DNA from: Margaritifera margaritifera | Lineage: Eukaryota; Mollusca; Bivalvia; Unionida; Margaritiferidae | Assembly (NCBI GenBank): GCA_029931535.1 | Contig: JAQPZY010001471.1 | Location: 62,001 to 126,000, forward strand | Direction of reading: 5' to 3' | Length of the DNA stretch: 64,000 nt | Shown: positions 1 to 13,200 of the stretch, piece by piece | Numbering within the stretch: the stretch's first letter is position 1 | Layout: every line of letters starts with the position of its first letter | Notes under the pieces: generated by a model | Database searches by the model: none | The model's input: the letters and a program-made list of their open reading frames with translations, nothing else | What the model was told of the DNA's origin: nothing | Made by a program: the position numbers and the translations under genes

Positions 1-414
1 AAGCCAGTTGTGATAAAATTTTGCAATGTTTCTTTTTAACATTTTCTGTCAAAGTTGTACAGCTGGTAGTCTGCTGGAATTGTTTGGCTTCCATAGAAAC
101 CAGGTATGTAATTTGACATCTTATCTAATATCACCAAGGTAGTTGTTATCAAACTTGGAGCAATATTATACATGTAATTTTCTACCGAATTTATGTATTT
201 TATTGTTGCCCAAGCAACCATTTAGCTTCCTAACAAAACAGGTTTAAAATGCATTTCAATACCATCAGCTTAAAACTAAACCAGGTGTGATTAAACTCTT
301 CAGGAAGGTTCTTTGTCACAATTTGTACAGAAATTGTGCATTTTTTTCTTCTTTCCTTCCTTTTAGTAGCAACCTAGAGTACAAAAAAATCATCTGTTGA
401 GCTCACCTAGCTAC

Positions 415-1085
415 AAGGCCAAGTGAGCTTATGGTATGGCCCTCCATCCATCATGGTTCAGATTTTGTAAACAATTGCTTATTATCAATCAGTTGGCCAT
501 GTTTTTTATCCAGTCTTAATCAAACTTAGAATATAATCTTATATCATGGCGATCTATGACAAAATTTGATAATGATTGAAAAACATGCATGTTAGTATAA
601 TGATTTTGCATCTGATTGGCAGAGCTTGTTACCACTTTGGAGACTGTATTTCAGATCTGACTTTGATCAAACTTGGAATATGGATTTATATCTTAAAGAT
701 CTTGGACAAGTTTGATAAATAGTGGGAGTTATGTATATTGATGAGGTGATCTTGCATCTGATTGGCTGAGTTTGTTACCACTCTAGAGACCACCACTCTG
801 ATCTGATCTGCTTTTTATCAGACTTGGAATAGGATCTTATATCATCAAAATCTTCGACGAGTTCAGTGATGAGTGAGATTCATTTATACTAGTGAGGTGA
901 ACTTGTATCTGATTGACTGAGTTTGTTTCCTCTCTGGAAGCCATACTTCTGATTTCATTTTAATCAAACTTGGAATATGGATCTTATGGGCTTATATCAT
1001 TAAGACCTCAGATGTGTTCAGTATTGAGTGAGATCCTTTCATATTATTGAGGTTATCTTTGCATCTGATTGATGATCCACTTTTT
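415..1085. repeat. Core-repeat array A, four ~150-bp units
   Basis: The phrase TTGCATCTGATTGG recurs at about 606, 754, 905 (diverged) and 1060, and AATCAAACTTGGAATATGG-like text at about 518, 664, 820 and 961, giving a ~150-bp period. The left side has AGGCCAAGTGAGCTT near 417, close to the reverse complement of the text near 49213 that ends a second copy of this family. Probably the tandem core of a non-autonomous mobile element. Confidence 0.7.
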
Positions 1086-1089
1086 CCAT

Positions 1090-1375
1090 AATTAAACAAA
1101 TATCTGGGACAAAATAATTGCTGCCTTATGTATGAAATATTTCAGATTTTGTTCAGTGAAGGTTCTTTGCAGCATGGAAAATCATTAGTTTAGGGAGATG
1201 GGTTGCTTTGACACAAAAGAGGATAATCATACAAGGATCAACTTTGCCATGCCAATCTTTTTACAGATTCAGTTTCTCTATCCACTTTTCAGCTTGAAAA
1301 TGTATAATTTTGATGGTTATACATTTTTATTTTGGTAGAAAGTGACTTCATAGGTGAGATTTCCCATTCTTGACC
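1090..1375. repeat. Dispersed repeat paralogous to 9660-9965
   Basis: This stretch and 9660-9965 share long diverged text in the same order (for example GATTTTGTTCAGT, then GGATCA, CATGCCAATCTT and GCTTGAAAATG). Both are followed at once by a minisatellite. This suggests two copies of one element with a variable minisatellite tail. Confidence 0.65.
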
Positions 1376-1792
1376 CTGATGTATATTCCTTCTGAGACCT
1401 TTAGATGGCCCATCCTAGACCCTGACCTAAACCCCTTGCAAGACCCATAGATGGCCCATCCTAGACCCTGACTTAAATTCCTTACAAGACCCATAGATGG
1501 CCATCCTAGACCCTGACCTAAATTCCTTACAAGACCCATAGATGGCCCATCCTAGACCCTGACCTAAATTCCTTACAAGACCCATAGATGGCCCATTCTA
1601 GACCCTGACCTAAATTCCTTACAAGACCCATAGATGGCCCATCCTAGACCCTGACCTAAATTCCTTTCAAGACCCATAGATGGCCCATCCTAGACCCTGA
1701 CCTGAACCCCTTGCAAGACCCATAGATGGCCATCCTAGACCCTGACCTAAATTCCTTACAAGACCCATAGATGGCCCATCCTAGACCCTGAC
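1362..1792. repeat. Minisatellite, 46-bp unit, ~9 copies
   Basis: Unit built around CATCCTAGACCCTGACC and ACAAGACCCATAGATGGCC. Copies differ by one to a few bases and two lack one base. The antisense ORF here is due to the period. Confidence 0.9.
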
Positions 1793-1837
1793 TGTGGCCA
1801 GAAGCTCTTTGCAGATAAAACTGTAATAATATTTATA

Positions 1838-1955
1838 TTTACATGTTTCTACCAAATATGTCAGCTGTCTTGGTGTGTCCTTGGAAAAGGCACCTAGCTC
1901 CTATTTCCTCAGGATGATAGAGCCAATAATGTGTTAAAAGTGCCATGAAAACCCA
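1838..1955 (+). repeat. SINE 3' part (same family as 30826-31012)
   Basis: Contains CCTTGGAAAAGGCACCTAGC and then GATAGAGCCAATAATGTGTT, matching the tail halves of the SINEs at 22168 and 30826. No tRNA-like head is recognisable, so it is 5' truncated. Confidence 0.5.
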
Positions 1956-2752
1956 CAAAAGAAACCTTTGTACCAAATATATGTCTGTAGTAGCTTTTGT
2001 GGCAACCATTTGTTTTTTATGTAGCAACCATGATGTAAAATATATATTTCACGTTACCCCAAACTGTTTCATCAAAAGTGTTAAAGTCTTGATTGAAATG
2101 TTTCTTACTGTATGCATTGAAATATTGTCCTGTTGAAATGTTGTTATATTGAAATGTTGTCATATTGAAGACGGCATTTATGTGCATACTACATGTTTCA
2201 TGCCACAAAATGATGATCCAGGCCAGATGAGCAAATGTCAGACCTTCTTGGGGCTCTTGTTGAAGATGGAATTTAAAAAATTTAGGAAGCTTTTTTATTC
2301 TTTTAAGTTCATTTTATTTGGTTGTTATTTACTGTTTTTTGGGAAATCACCCTTTAGAAAACATTTTTCCTCTTTGCGTGTTCTTGTTTATCTGTATAAT
2401 TTTTCAGGATATACATTTTGAGGGTTTCTTTTGATTTAGTGCTTTACTTCAAGCCACAACTTCACTTTCATAGAGATAACTAAAATGCAAAGGGATCATA
2501 ATGTAATTGTCACAGTTTTTAAATGACGGTCATTTAACAATTTATGTTAATTTTAATAGTAAACCTACATATCTGCTACATTGTATTGAACATATTGCAG
2601 TACCTAGAAAGTTTTATGTTAATTTATTTGGTATTACAAATGAGAGAAGCCTTTTTAATCTGGACTCCATTTATCCATATATCTTGGTATTTACATGAGA
2701 GTTTCTGGGAACAGATTTTCTCTGTTATTCTATGAAGCAATATATTAATTTG

Positions 2753-2901
2753 ATTTCCTCATTTTTCTGGGGATTTCTGTTTTGCTCAAATATCCTCATT
2801 TATCTGGGGATTTCTGTTTTGCTCAGATTTCCTCATTTATCTGGGGATTTCTGTTTTGCTCAGATTTCCTCATTTATCTGGGGATTTCTGTGTACTCAGA
2901 T
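2753..2901. repeat. Minisatellite, ~37-bp unit, 4 copies
   Basis: Unit TTTCCTCATTTATCTGGGG followed by ATTTCTGTTTTGCTCAGA. The last copy is shortened. Confidence 0.85.
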
Positions 2902-2924
2902 TCATTTACTCAGTATTTTTATTT

Positions 2925-3805
2925 AAGGATGATTTCTTGTGAAATGTTGCCATATTGAACTTTTTCAAAAATTGTGATTTTTACATAGCTAAGGGTCCAA
3001 GAAATACAAAATCACTTAAAAATGTATAGGATGGTGTGCACTTTCTTGCATTTTGCCTAGTTGAATATCTATCCCCAAGTAAGGGTCATTACACAGAAGA
3101 CTATGAGGAAATGTACTCTGTTACTATATGTCCATAAATAATAGTTGAATGAATACCGTATATACTTGTGTTTAATCCATTACCAACTGCAAACTGCATA
3201 GACCCAGATCTGTCATCGCATAATGTGCTGGCAGATCTGGGTCTATGCAGTTTGTAAGGCCTAACCAGTAGAACAAACAACATAGACCTTGATCTGCCAG
3301 TGCATTATGCGATGGCAGATCAGGATCTATGCTGTTTGCATTTGGACCTAGATTATACGCGAGTATATATGGTATTTAAAAATGGATCAAATTTGCACAG
3401 GTTGAAGATCATAGTCCCTTCTTATAAAATACATAAAAAAGGATGTGTTGGCAAGTGAATTTTTGCAGTATGGTACAGTTATTCAGATCATATTGGTTTT
3501 CTGCAGCAGGGAACCTGCATAGCTGATTTACATTAGATCATAAATTGCTAATTATTTCCCCCAGTCTTGTATTATTTTAGTTGACTTTATCATTTTCTTT
3601 CACTGACTGTGCAGTTATTAAAATTGTATCAAAATTTGTCTTTTTCATTATTTAATAAGAGACGGAAGTCACAACCATGTCATTTTATGTCCAGTCTCTC
3701 CCAGAGTTCATAGCGCTATGATGCATCTTGGTAAAAATTACATCATATCAATGATGTCATAATGTAATGATCATATCATTTCAAACTGTATAGTAAGTGT
3801 TGATG
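2925..3805. repeat. Dispersed ~660-bp repeat, copy 1, split by a MITE
   Basis: Collinear with 34073-36300: shared blocks include ACATAGCTAAG, AAAATCACTTA, TTGAATATCTATC, GGGTCATTACA, ACTTGCACAGG-like text and GTCCA(G/A)TCTCT(C/T)CCAGAG. A double-hairpin MITE (3154-3374) interrupts it, and copy 2 provides the empty site. Confidence 0.7.
3154..3374 (-). mobile_element. Double-hairpin MITE, copy 1
   Basis: Flanked by TA, with ends CCGTATATACTTGTGT and GAGTATATATGG. Two hairpins in reverse order: the one with CATAGACCCAGATCTG arms first, then that with CATAGACCTTGATCTG arms. The paralogous repeat at 34073-36300 shows the uninterrupted target. Confidence 0.85.
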
Positions 3806-4115
3806 TTACAAAAGTGGACAACCTCAAATGATAATGTCTGTTTTGATTTTACAGCACTGTATAGTGCTGTTTTAAAATACATGTTTCTGTATCTACATCT
3901 ACATGACTTCTTTGGAAAATGTCATCTGTCTATCACATATGCCATACAACCAAGTTTTGTACAATGAAAACAAATGACAGAGAATGTTAATATTATTATT
4001 GTTTTTTTCCAATTACCTTTATTTTATCTCTACCTTTAATATCAAATGCTAATTATCAGTGTAATTTGTGTATTTGTACCTGCCAAGATACAATTATGTT
4101 TTCTATTTAAATCAG

Positions 4116-4297
4116 TCTCCAAAATTCCGAGCTATGCAAGGGAGACCATGACCTCGAGGCAACACACACGGGAGGGAGATAAACTTGATATGTCAGAGGA
4201 TCCTATCACATCACGCTCTGAACCAGCCATGCAGAGTATGGTATCAGAGGAGACCATTGTGGATGATCAACCAAAGGACCATGAGGAAGCATTAAAA
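4116..4297 (+). CDS. DLEC1: DLEC1 exon 1 of window (linker, 5' boundary uncertain)
   Basis: Open frame ending at a GTAAGG donor in phase 0, which exon 2 needs. The encoded segment is polar and acidic (for example KLDMSEDPITSRSEPAMQ) with no recognisable domain, as expected for the poorly conserved stretch before the NPRF region. The chosen acceptor is the CAG at 4113-4115 after a T-rich stretch. An ATG at 4148 in the same frame could instead be a start, but the family has several hundred residues before this point, so an internal exon is preferred. Confidence 0.6.
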
Positions 4298-7200
4298 GTA
4301 AGGAGGATTCTAAACAGTTCTTTATCTCTTTTCTATTGTAACCTGAACCTTCAAGACTAAAAGAGGGATTAGAAAATTTTTTCTTTTCTTCTCTCCATTC
4401 ATCAGCCCTTTTCAGGTCAAAACTAAAAAGGAAACAAAAGCCTGGATTCATTACGGTCAAACTGGCACATTCTTTTATTTGAAAAATGTCCAGGTGTATT
4501 TCCATTTTCAAATTGTAACCATTACTTTTTTGACAGGATTATGTCCCTTGTTTTACTTAAATATTTGTACTAGAAAGGTCTATTTACCTTAATTTTATAT
4601 TTAATTGTGTGTTGTGTCAGTGGCATATACCTTGTTTAGTATTTGTCTAGTTTTCTTCTTGGCCAAACAAACCAAAAAATGTCCTAAAAAGGAAAAACCA
4701 ATCAAATCAAATTCTGACTTTTTAAAATGTATGTCAAAGTCAAATAATCAACACAGGCCTGAGATTAAATCATACATACCGTATTTATGGCATGTTTTCG
4801 GACGGAAAAAAATAATTACTTTTTTTTGTCGTCCGAAAACATATTAAATTCTTTAATTTTGTGTCTGAAAACAAACAGTGGAAAATACATTTTGCGCCCT
4901 CCCCCGTTCCCCCCCCCCCCCGGTCATAACGAGGTTACCGTTAGCTCATATGACGATGTGCGGCCATGAAGTAAAACAAGTATTTTTTCTAACACCACAG
5001 AATAATGAATGAAAAACCGGCATTACTTGCCTATTATTTGTCTATCTGATACATGTCCGTCCACCAGAAAACACAGCCATACATGTATTAGAGCCACGAT
5101 TGTATGTGTATTTTCCAAAAGAACCGCCATATTAGTAATCTCCTAATCCACTGTTTAACCCTTGGCTAATCAGTGATCATTAAAATCTACCTTACAAATG
5201 CACGCGAGCTTTATTTCTGTGTAATTAAGATATGAAAACAAAGTAAATTAAAAGATTTAGGAATTATGGTTCTGAAGGAATTTGACAGAAACATTTTAGT
5301 ATCGAGAGTAGAAATACATATATGATGGCTAGTCTTAAAATAACAAGAGTGAGAGGCTCCGGCTCCGCAGGGGTTTGTGTTGTACGCACGTGTAGGAAGG
5401 GTAAATAACAAGCAAGTTGCAATATACGAGTCAGCATGATTGATATGTTGATATTCTAAAATAAAGGTGATCTATTTCATGTTCTCTTCTGTTCTTTTTT
5501 TTTTCAATTTTTTTTTCCTCTTAATCTAGCTGCGGGTAGCTTCAAAGGAGCAGAGCTTGCCGACTCAAAACAATCGGCTTGTCAAAGATTGTTTTGATGC
5601 GTGTCGGAGATTTCAAGGTGTCTGGGTGATAATTTTTAATAATATAACTTGTGGGATTTCTTTGACATGTGTATTTGGAAATAAAAGGCAGCCATCTGGA
5701 TTTTGTTAAAAGCGCACTCGATGTACCAGAAATTTAGCACCCACAATCAATGTTTATCGTCTGCAAAGAGGTTTATTACCTGTAGAACAATAACTATGTT
5801 TAATCCGTGGTACATAATGCCTCAGGGATAATGGGTTTGTTTTGTTGCACGATGCCAATGAATTCACGAATCCACACCGACTCTCTGATGTATTGTTTAA
5901 TGAGATAAAGTAGGGGTCATGGTTTCTAATCAAAATCATAACTGTCACACCTGCTTGAAGTGGTTTCAGGTGTAACGATGTCTACACTGACAACCAATCA
6001 TATTTTTGTTAGCCGAATCAAGCTTGTAAAAAAAGAAACCATGATAAATAATTATCCAATATATTTTGATAACCAGCCACCCATGGAAAAATTACATGAT
6101 AAAGTATAAATAGGATACCCACCACTATCAAAAGTTTTTTTTTCCTCACACATGACCAGATTGGTCGCACGCGAGTATAATCCAATGTCATCATTTATCA
6201 AAAGTTATTTAAGTTCATATACTGGATAACTGTCGTTGTGAAACATAATATTGTTAGTACTGGTAATAATTTTGATGGATTATGCAACAAGCGAGGAGGC
6301 ACTGCTGAGTTTGTTAAGGGACTCTCCCTTGCCAAAATCGTCTCCAAAGAGGCCAGTAGGCCGTCTACAGAAGCAACCTCGAAGTAATGACTGAGGATAC
6401 ATCACAAAAAGAACTGCCCACCGGCAAACACACTGAGAATTTTACTTGAAAATGACACAGCAGATATTCTTAGATTTGTGTTCGAAAACATAAGTTATAG
6501 AAAAAAAACTATAGTCAAGCGATGTCCGAAAATTACAAGGCATTTAAATATTATTTTCTCCCAAAAAATATGGTGTCCGAAAACAAACCGTGTCCAAAAA
6601 CATGCCGTAAATACGGTAAGAGGACACTTTGTATTCAAACATATCCTTATTTCTGAACATATTTTCTGTTCTCATGATTGTTCATATTAGACTGCACTGA
6701 GATGTTTCAGAATAGACTGTTCTAATGCATGTTCAGAATAGAATACCCTCATGAGTGTTCAGAATAGACTGTTATCATGAGTGTTCAGAATAGACTGTTC
6801 TCACGAGTGTTCAGAGTAGACTGTTCACAAGAGTTTTCATATTAACACTCTACATGTTAACAATGAATTTACTGCGAATTCATTTATTTTCATGAATATA
6901 AATTCTTGTGGTTTTGTGAAAATTTACATTTTTGTCATTACTTAAATTTGTGGATTGTACAAGGGGTTCTATTTTCTCCACAGTAGGATCATTTTTCATT
7001 GGTTATTTAAATTTGTGGATTGTGTAAGGGGTCCTATTCTCTCCACAGCAGGATCATTGTTCACCGGGTCTTTAAATTTGTGGATTGTGTAAGGGGTCCT
7101 ATTCTCTCCACAGCAGAATCATTGTTCACTGGGTTTTTAAATTTGTGGTCTGTAACAAACACATAATTTATGAAAATTGGTACCCCTTGAAAAATACTGA

Positions 7201-10200
7201 CTTCACATTATGTTTCACTCTTTTATGTATGCCAGGAGCCAAGATTTCGACATGAGGCATGGAAAGAACAGCTAAGCTCAGAAGAAAGAGAACTAGATCG
7301 AGCTCAACTGGCCTTGTTAGATGCCAGAGTGAACTATATGAGAAATCCTCGTTTCATTCCCCCATCTGCTCCACCTGGGGGGCGCAGCCTTATCAAACCA
7401 TATAAACCTCAGCCAAAAGAGATTGGTATTCAGACCAAAAAAGAGCCAGCTAGGTGAGTCAGTATTTTCAGATTTGTTTGTTTTCAGTTGAGTTTTCATC
7501 AAGATTTCTACTGATTATTGTAAAAGATAGCAATTTTTTATATTAGGACTTGATGATGTAAATTGTTGTGTTACCTTCACCAATGCTTGTAAAATAAGTA
7601 CACATATTAGTGGCATAAAACAAGCATTAATGCTAACAGCTCTTTAATGTAGGATTAGGATCCCAATTCCAACACAGTTTTGCAAATTTTGTGCAAATGT
7701 TTTTGAAAATGATACAGTTTGTGGCTCTTTGTCACAATGAGCATCAGGACATCACAAAAGAATCAACATTACATTTGAATATGGTTGGTTTTACTGACAC
7801 ACATTTTCTCATGTTACCAATAATATCAGATGTTATATTTGCATATGCATTGGAAATAAATGTCCTAACTTTTCATTTATGAATACTGATTTCGTACAGA
7901 CTTGAATAAGTTGACTTCTTTGATGATTATAAGGGTTTATTCATCTTTAAAAATTGTTCCCTTATGGATTCAAATTACCGTATATACTCGTGTATAAACC
8001 AGGTCCAAATGCAAATAACCACAACATAGACCCTGATCTGCCGTCACATAATGTGCCGGCAGGTCAGGATCTATGTTGTTTGTTCTACTGATTAGTCCTT
8101 ACAAACTGCATTGACCCAGATCTGCTAGCGCATTATGCAATGCCAGATCTGGGTCTATGCAGTTTGCAGTTGGTATCAGCTTATACGCAAGTATATATAC
8201 GGTAAGTCAAGACCTAGGTCCAAATTTGCAGCAGTCATTTCAGGTGAGATGGCAAACTCTTTTTCACATGGTATAACAGATAACTACATGAACAATGACA
8301 TGTGAAGGATTTGTAACTGTATCAACCTTCCACCAAATTCATAACTTTGTTGTGTGTTTCTGGTTCTTCCTTCATTACAGATAATAACATACCTGACAGA
8401 TGTTATCCTCTTTCAGGTCCAAGGAGCCATCCACAATTTTTCTTGTATCTCCACCTGTCCTTGTCTTCAGAGACTACAAAATGGGTCAAGTGTATGAGGT
8501 GAGACTGTTTATGATTTATTAAGAATTGCAGGCAGATAATTATCTGTTTAATATAACAGTATTGATTCTTTAAACACTTTTAGTTTAATTGTTTGTCAGT
8601 ATTAAGATCAAGTAAGTTTCCTGTTAGCTATTTGAGCCAGTATAGTACAGTCTAGTCTCAGTTAACTACCTGCAATTTATCTGATTAAATGCTTTATTAT
8701 GATGCCATGAATGTGATTGTTCACTGATGATTATATAAACTTTGACTTTTTTATCCAAAAATCAGGTTAATTGACCATTTTTCTTTTCCCCCACCCCCAC
8801 CCCACAACAGCATATCTCTGAAGGGTGGGTATATAGTGTTACCTGTGCCCATCCATCCCATAATATTCCATCCTGTTCGGTTACATCACATCCATCACAA
8901 ATTTTGCTTCTGCTTAAAACTTTTGAAGGACTTTATAGATTGAAACCAAATTTTGTGCGAGGCTTTAAATTAAAAAGACTTGGGTCAAGTTTGATTTCCA
9001 TCTTTTTCTGGCAAAATTTTATGGTGTTATCACCACCGTTTGACTTAGAACTTTGCATTGCAATTTCCACTAAGTAACTTTTGAAGGATTTCATGGACTG
9101 AAATCAAATTTGGCATGAAGCGTTACATTATAAAGACTTAAGTCATGTGCAGTTTTCACTTTTACACAGTTATGGTCCCTGTTTAACTTAGATCTTTGCC
9201 CTTCGTTTTCCACTCATTAACTTAGAAAGACTGCATGGATTGAAATTAAATTTGTTATGAGGCTTCACATTAAGAAGGCCTAAGTCAAGTTCAATTTCAC
9301 TGTTGTTTGGCAAAATTGTATGGAGTTATGGGCCCTGTTTTATTTTTAACTTTGCCCTTCAATTTCCATTTTTGAGGAACTTAAGGTAGCTCTAAACAGT
9401 TTTGTATGATTGTCCATGGATACATTTTTGATTGAAGAGACATCGATACTTTATCCCCATGTTTCTCCCTCATTACTTACAGTGGAGTCAAAAATGCATG
9501 ATTTAATGTTGTATGCACAAGGTGAGGATTATAGCACAGAAACACTGGGTTTGAGATTGAGTTGTGGCCTTGAGTGTACATGAGCAGCTATCAGGCTATT
9601 TCTGTGTTACTTAAATTTTCATAGTGATTGTTTTTGTGTGAAATTGGTCCACTCATGCTCCACTTTCCTCTTCATTTAAGTAATATCTAGGATGCAATTG
9701 TCACCACCTAATATGTGAAATATCTCTGATTTTGTTCAGTATAGGTTCTTCATACAGTTGAAAATCACAAGTTTTAGGGATTTTATGCTTTGCAGGAAAG
9801 GGGGTTGGTGTGACTCTTAAAAGGGTAATCACAGAAGGATCAGCTTTGTCATGCCAATCTTCTAACTGAGTAGGTTTCTACATTCTCTGATGAGCTTGAA
9901 AATGCACATAATGATAATGGTTATGGAGTTTTATTTTGATAATGGGTGGTTTCATAAGTGAGAGGGTACATACTTGACTGTGGCCCATACATGATAATTG
10001 TTATGGAGAGAGGGTACATACTTGACTGTGGCCCATACATGATAATGGTTATGGAGAGGGTACATACTTGACTGTGGCCCATACATGATATTGGTTATGG
10101 AGTTTTATTTTGATAATGGGTGGTTTCATAAGTGAGAGGGTACATTCTTGACTGTGGCCCATACATGATAATTGTTATGGAGAGGATACATACTTGACTG

Positions 10201-13200
10201 TGGCATATAACTGAAAACTGTTTAGTACTACCTCTTGAGTGAAACCAAATTTGATTTGAGCTTTTTCATTAGGATACCCTAGGTAAAGTTTGATTTGCAC
10301 TCTTTTCTGGCAAAATTGTATTATATATGGTTATGGACCCTGATTAGCTTAGAAATTTGCCCTTCAATTTCTGCTCATTAACATGGATTGAAACCAAATT
10401 TAGTAGGAGTCTTTACCTTAAGAAGATCTAAGTTTGATTTTCAACATTTTCTGGCAGAATTGTACAATTATGACTCCTGTTTAACTTAAACTTTTTCCCT
10501 TTAATTGTGTCATATTAGTAGGGTCATTCGTGTTGTATAGACACAACATCTAGTAATGGGCACAATTTATTTTGGATTAATGGGACTCAACTAAATTCTG
10601 TCTTTATTCCTGCTTTTATTGCTTTGAGTTGGTTCATAAGCTTAAGTTTTATACATTACCGTATATATTTGTGTACAACCGATACCAACTGCATAGACCC
10701 AGATCTGCCATCGCATAATGCGCTGGCAGATCTGGGTCCATACAGTTTGTAAGGACTAATCAGTAGAACAAACAACATAGACCCTGATCTGCCGGCACAT
10801 TATGCGATGGCAGATCAGGGTCTATGTTGTTTGCATTTGGACCCAGATTATATGCGAGTATATACAGTAAATAACTTTAAAAACTTGTTCCGATTCTTCC
10901 TGTTTATCCTACATTATATTATTTATTAGAAAACTTGCAAAGAAAAATGTACATTAAAAAATTATTTTCTCTGTTTACAAATTATCAACAGTTTAAAACT
11001 GTAACTTTGACTTTTAAAGCATCTGGAACACTTGAGGATCAGTTTTTATAGCATCAGTTCACTTTTTCATAATTAAGTAATTACAAGGGAAAGACTACCA
11101 TTCAACACTAAGTAACTTTCAAGATGTTTAATAAATGAAGGCAACATATTTTCAGTGACTTGTAAAATTTTTATTTCTTGTGATCATTTGCTCATAAATA
11201 AGTTTAGTCTCACATAGGTAATTATACAGGTAAATCAAAAGGTAAGTTCAAGGTAAACATCATTATATTCTCTCTAAAACATTAAATAAAGCATTTAAAG
11301 AGTAATATATGGTCTCTTTTAGATCCATTGTGGTGTTCTTACAAATCGTGGCTGGAATAAATGCAGTGTTATTTCACATTTCAGGGAAAGCTACAAGTGT
11401 ATAACAGGTGTTTAAAAACTGAAATATACAAGGTTTTATGCTCTATATAATGGAAATAAAAATATGAATAAAAACATGTGTTTGGACTTTGTTTGCACCA
11501 AATTAATTTTACAATAGTCCAAGACAGTTCTTTGGCAAGCACATCATTTACCTGTATCATCACTGAAATGCAGATAGCATTTTACCTGGACAAACCTGTC
11601 ATGAGACATAATTTCTCCAAAATTGGATCCAACAAGTTAGAATTTCTTTCTTTTAGACCAATACAGTTCATCTCTGTCAAATTTCATAACTTCCATCAAT
11701 ATCAAAAATCCTTTTATAACCTTTATTTCAGATAACATGACATAAGTCCAAGCACCTTTGTGTTGATTTGGGTCAGTCTCTTACTTCAGGTGTGCATTCA
11801 TATTCATAAATCTTGCTATTTCCAAAAATACATGGTCTCTATAAAATAGCTGAAAATATTCAAGAGGTGTTCCACATCCATCAAATACTTGTGTTAGGCC
11901 TACGTGTTTGGAAAATGTGTGAAAAATATTTTGATCCAACTGAGATTTAGTCCATTGATGAAATTCAGGTATACTACACATCGGCGAGTTCAAAGCCTTC
12001 CGATTCCTCATTGTTATCACTATCACTAACAACATCCCTCCAATCTTCTTGTAAACATTCCCTCTCATCTTCACTTATATTTATAGGAAAAAAATTGCCA
12101 ATATTTTCAATTATTTCATCACAGATGATTCCAACTTATCGTCAGTCAAATCTGCCATTTCGGATGTACTTAGGTGACTTCGAGGATTTACATTTATAAA
12201 TAAGAAAAAAAAAACTTTCTTGTTAATAACCAGCCTTAAATTCCAAATGTATCCAAATGGTATGCAAATGAATCATAGTATGAAATAATTATATACTAAT
12301 GGGGTACCCCTGAAACTGACCAGTCAGAGAATATATCGTGAAAATGAGACATGAAAGCTAGACCAGAATACTGGTCTGCAGTTTTCAGCAGGAGTTATTG
12401 TTCCTGGACCACTTTACTGGTCTGCAGTTTTCAGCAGGAGTTATTGTTCCTGGACCACTTTACTGGTCTGCAGTTTTCAGCAGGAGTTATTGTTCCTGGA
12501 CCACTTTACTGGTCTGCAGTTTTCAGCAGGAGTTATTGTTCCTGGATCACTTTACTGGTCTGCAGTTTTCAGCAGGAGTTATTGTTCCTGGACCACTTTA
12601 CTGGTCTGCAGTGTTGAAAGAGTTAAATGATCTGCAGCTTCTGAATGGATTCCACATTTTACTAAATGAAGATAAATGTATTGAAGTATTTCTCTGATAT
12701 GGTAGGACAAATTAATTTTTTTGCGTTCTAAATTATCACTATTTTTTTCAGCAAATACTGGAGGTGAAGAATGTGTCAGCAGTTATTCGACAATGTCAGG
12801 CCTTACCCCCAAGCACTGTGTACTTCTATGTTGGACTCGGTAGGTGTCAGCAACTTGACTTGGCTTGAAAAGCATAGACTTAGCAATTATCTTGCTAATG
12901 GATGCTGCCCAGAGAGAGAGAGAGAGAGTACATATACTGCATATACTACGTTGCTTGGCAACCATGCAAAAATTTACAACTCAAATACTTTAAGGAAATA
13001 ATCTGATAGATGTAACATTGAAAATCTTTGTACGTACTTACATGCAGAAAGCAGATATATTTGACTTTAACATTTGTTTCCTTTGTTTTTACTAGATGAG
13101 TGTGATCTCTACTTAAATACCAATGTGATCTCTACTTAAATACCAGTGTGATCTCTGCCTAAATACCAGTGTGATCTCTACCTAAATACCAGTGTGATCT

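Larger units (their letters stand above)
1..4115. other. Region upstream of first placed exon; repeats only
   Basis: No coding exon was recognised here, although N-terminal DLEC1 exons must lie here or before the window. Positions 1-414, 1800-1837, 1956-2750 and 3806-4115 look like unremarkable AT-rich sequence; short ORFs in them have no recognisable protein features. The rest is the core-repeat array, minisatellites, SINE tail, MITE and dispersed repeat listed separately. Confidence 0.6.
4777..6618. mobile_element. 1.84-kb non-autonomous DNA transposon (TA-flanked)
   Basis: Terminal inverted repeats CCGTATTTATGGCATGTTTT (left) and AACATGCCGTAAATACGG (right) agree at all but about two of 25 positions and are flanked by TA. 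Several subterminal copies of GTCCGAAAACA occur near both ends, as in transposase-binding arrays of pogo or Tc1 types. No complete transposase is present. A CCCCC tract (4903-4921) and GC-richer patches inside differ from the surrounding intron. Confidence 0.75.
4298..7235. other. Intron 1 contents
   Basis: Contains the 1.84-kb TA-flanked element (4777-6618), two minisatellites and otherwise plain AT-rich sequence (4298-4776). Nothing coding for the host gene was seen. Confidence 0.7.

Noticed and set aside
4206..4511. Minus-strand ORF of 101 codons
   Set aside because: Shadow of exon 1 and the start of intron 1; no recognisable features.
12351..12697. Overlapping plus-strand ORFs of 88 and 99 codons
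   Set aside because: Both read the 46-bp minisatellite; the same peptide recurs in shifted frames, which only repeat structure explains.
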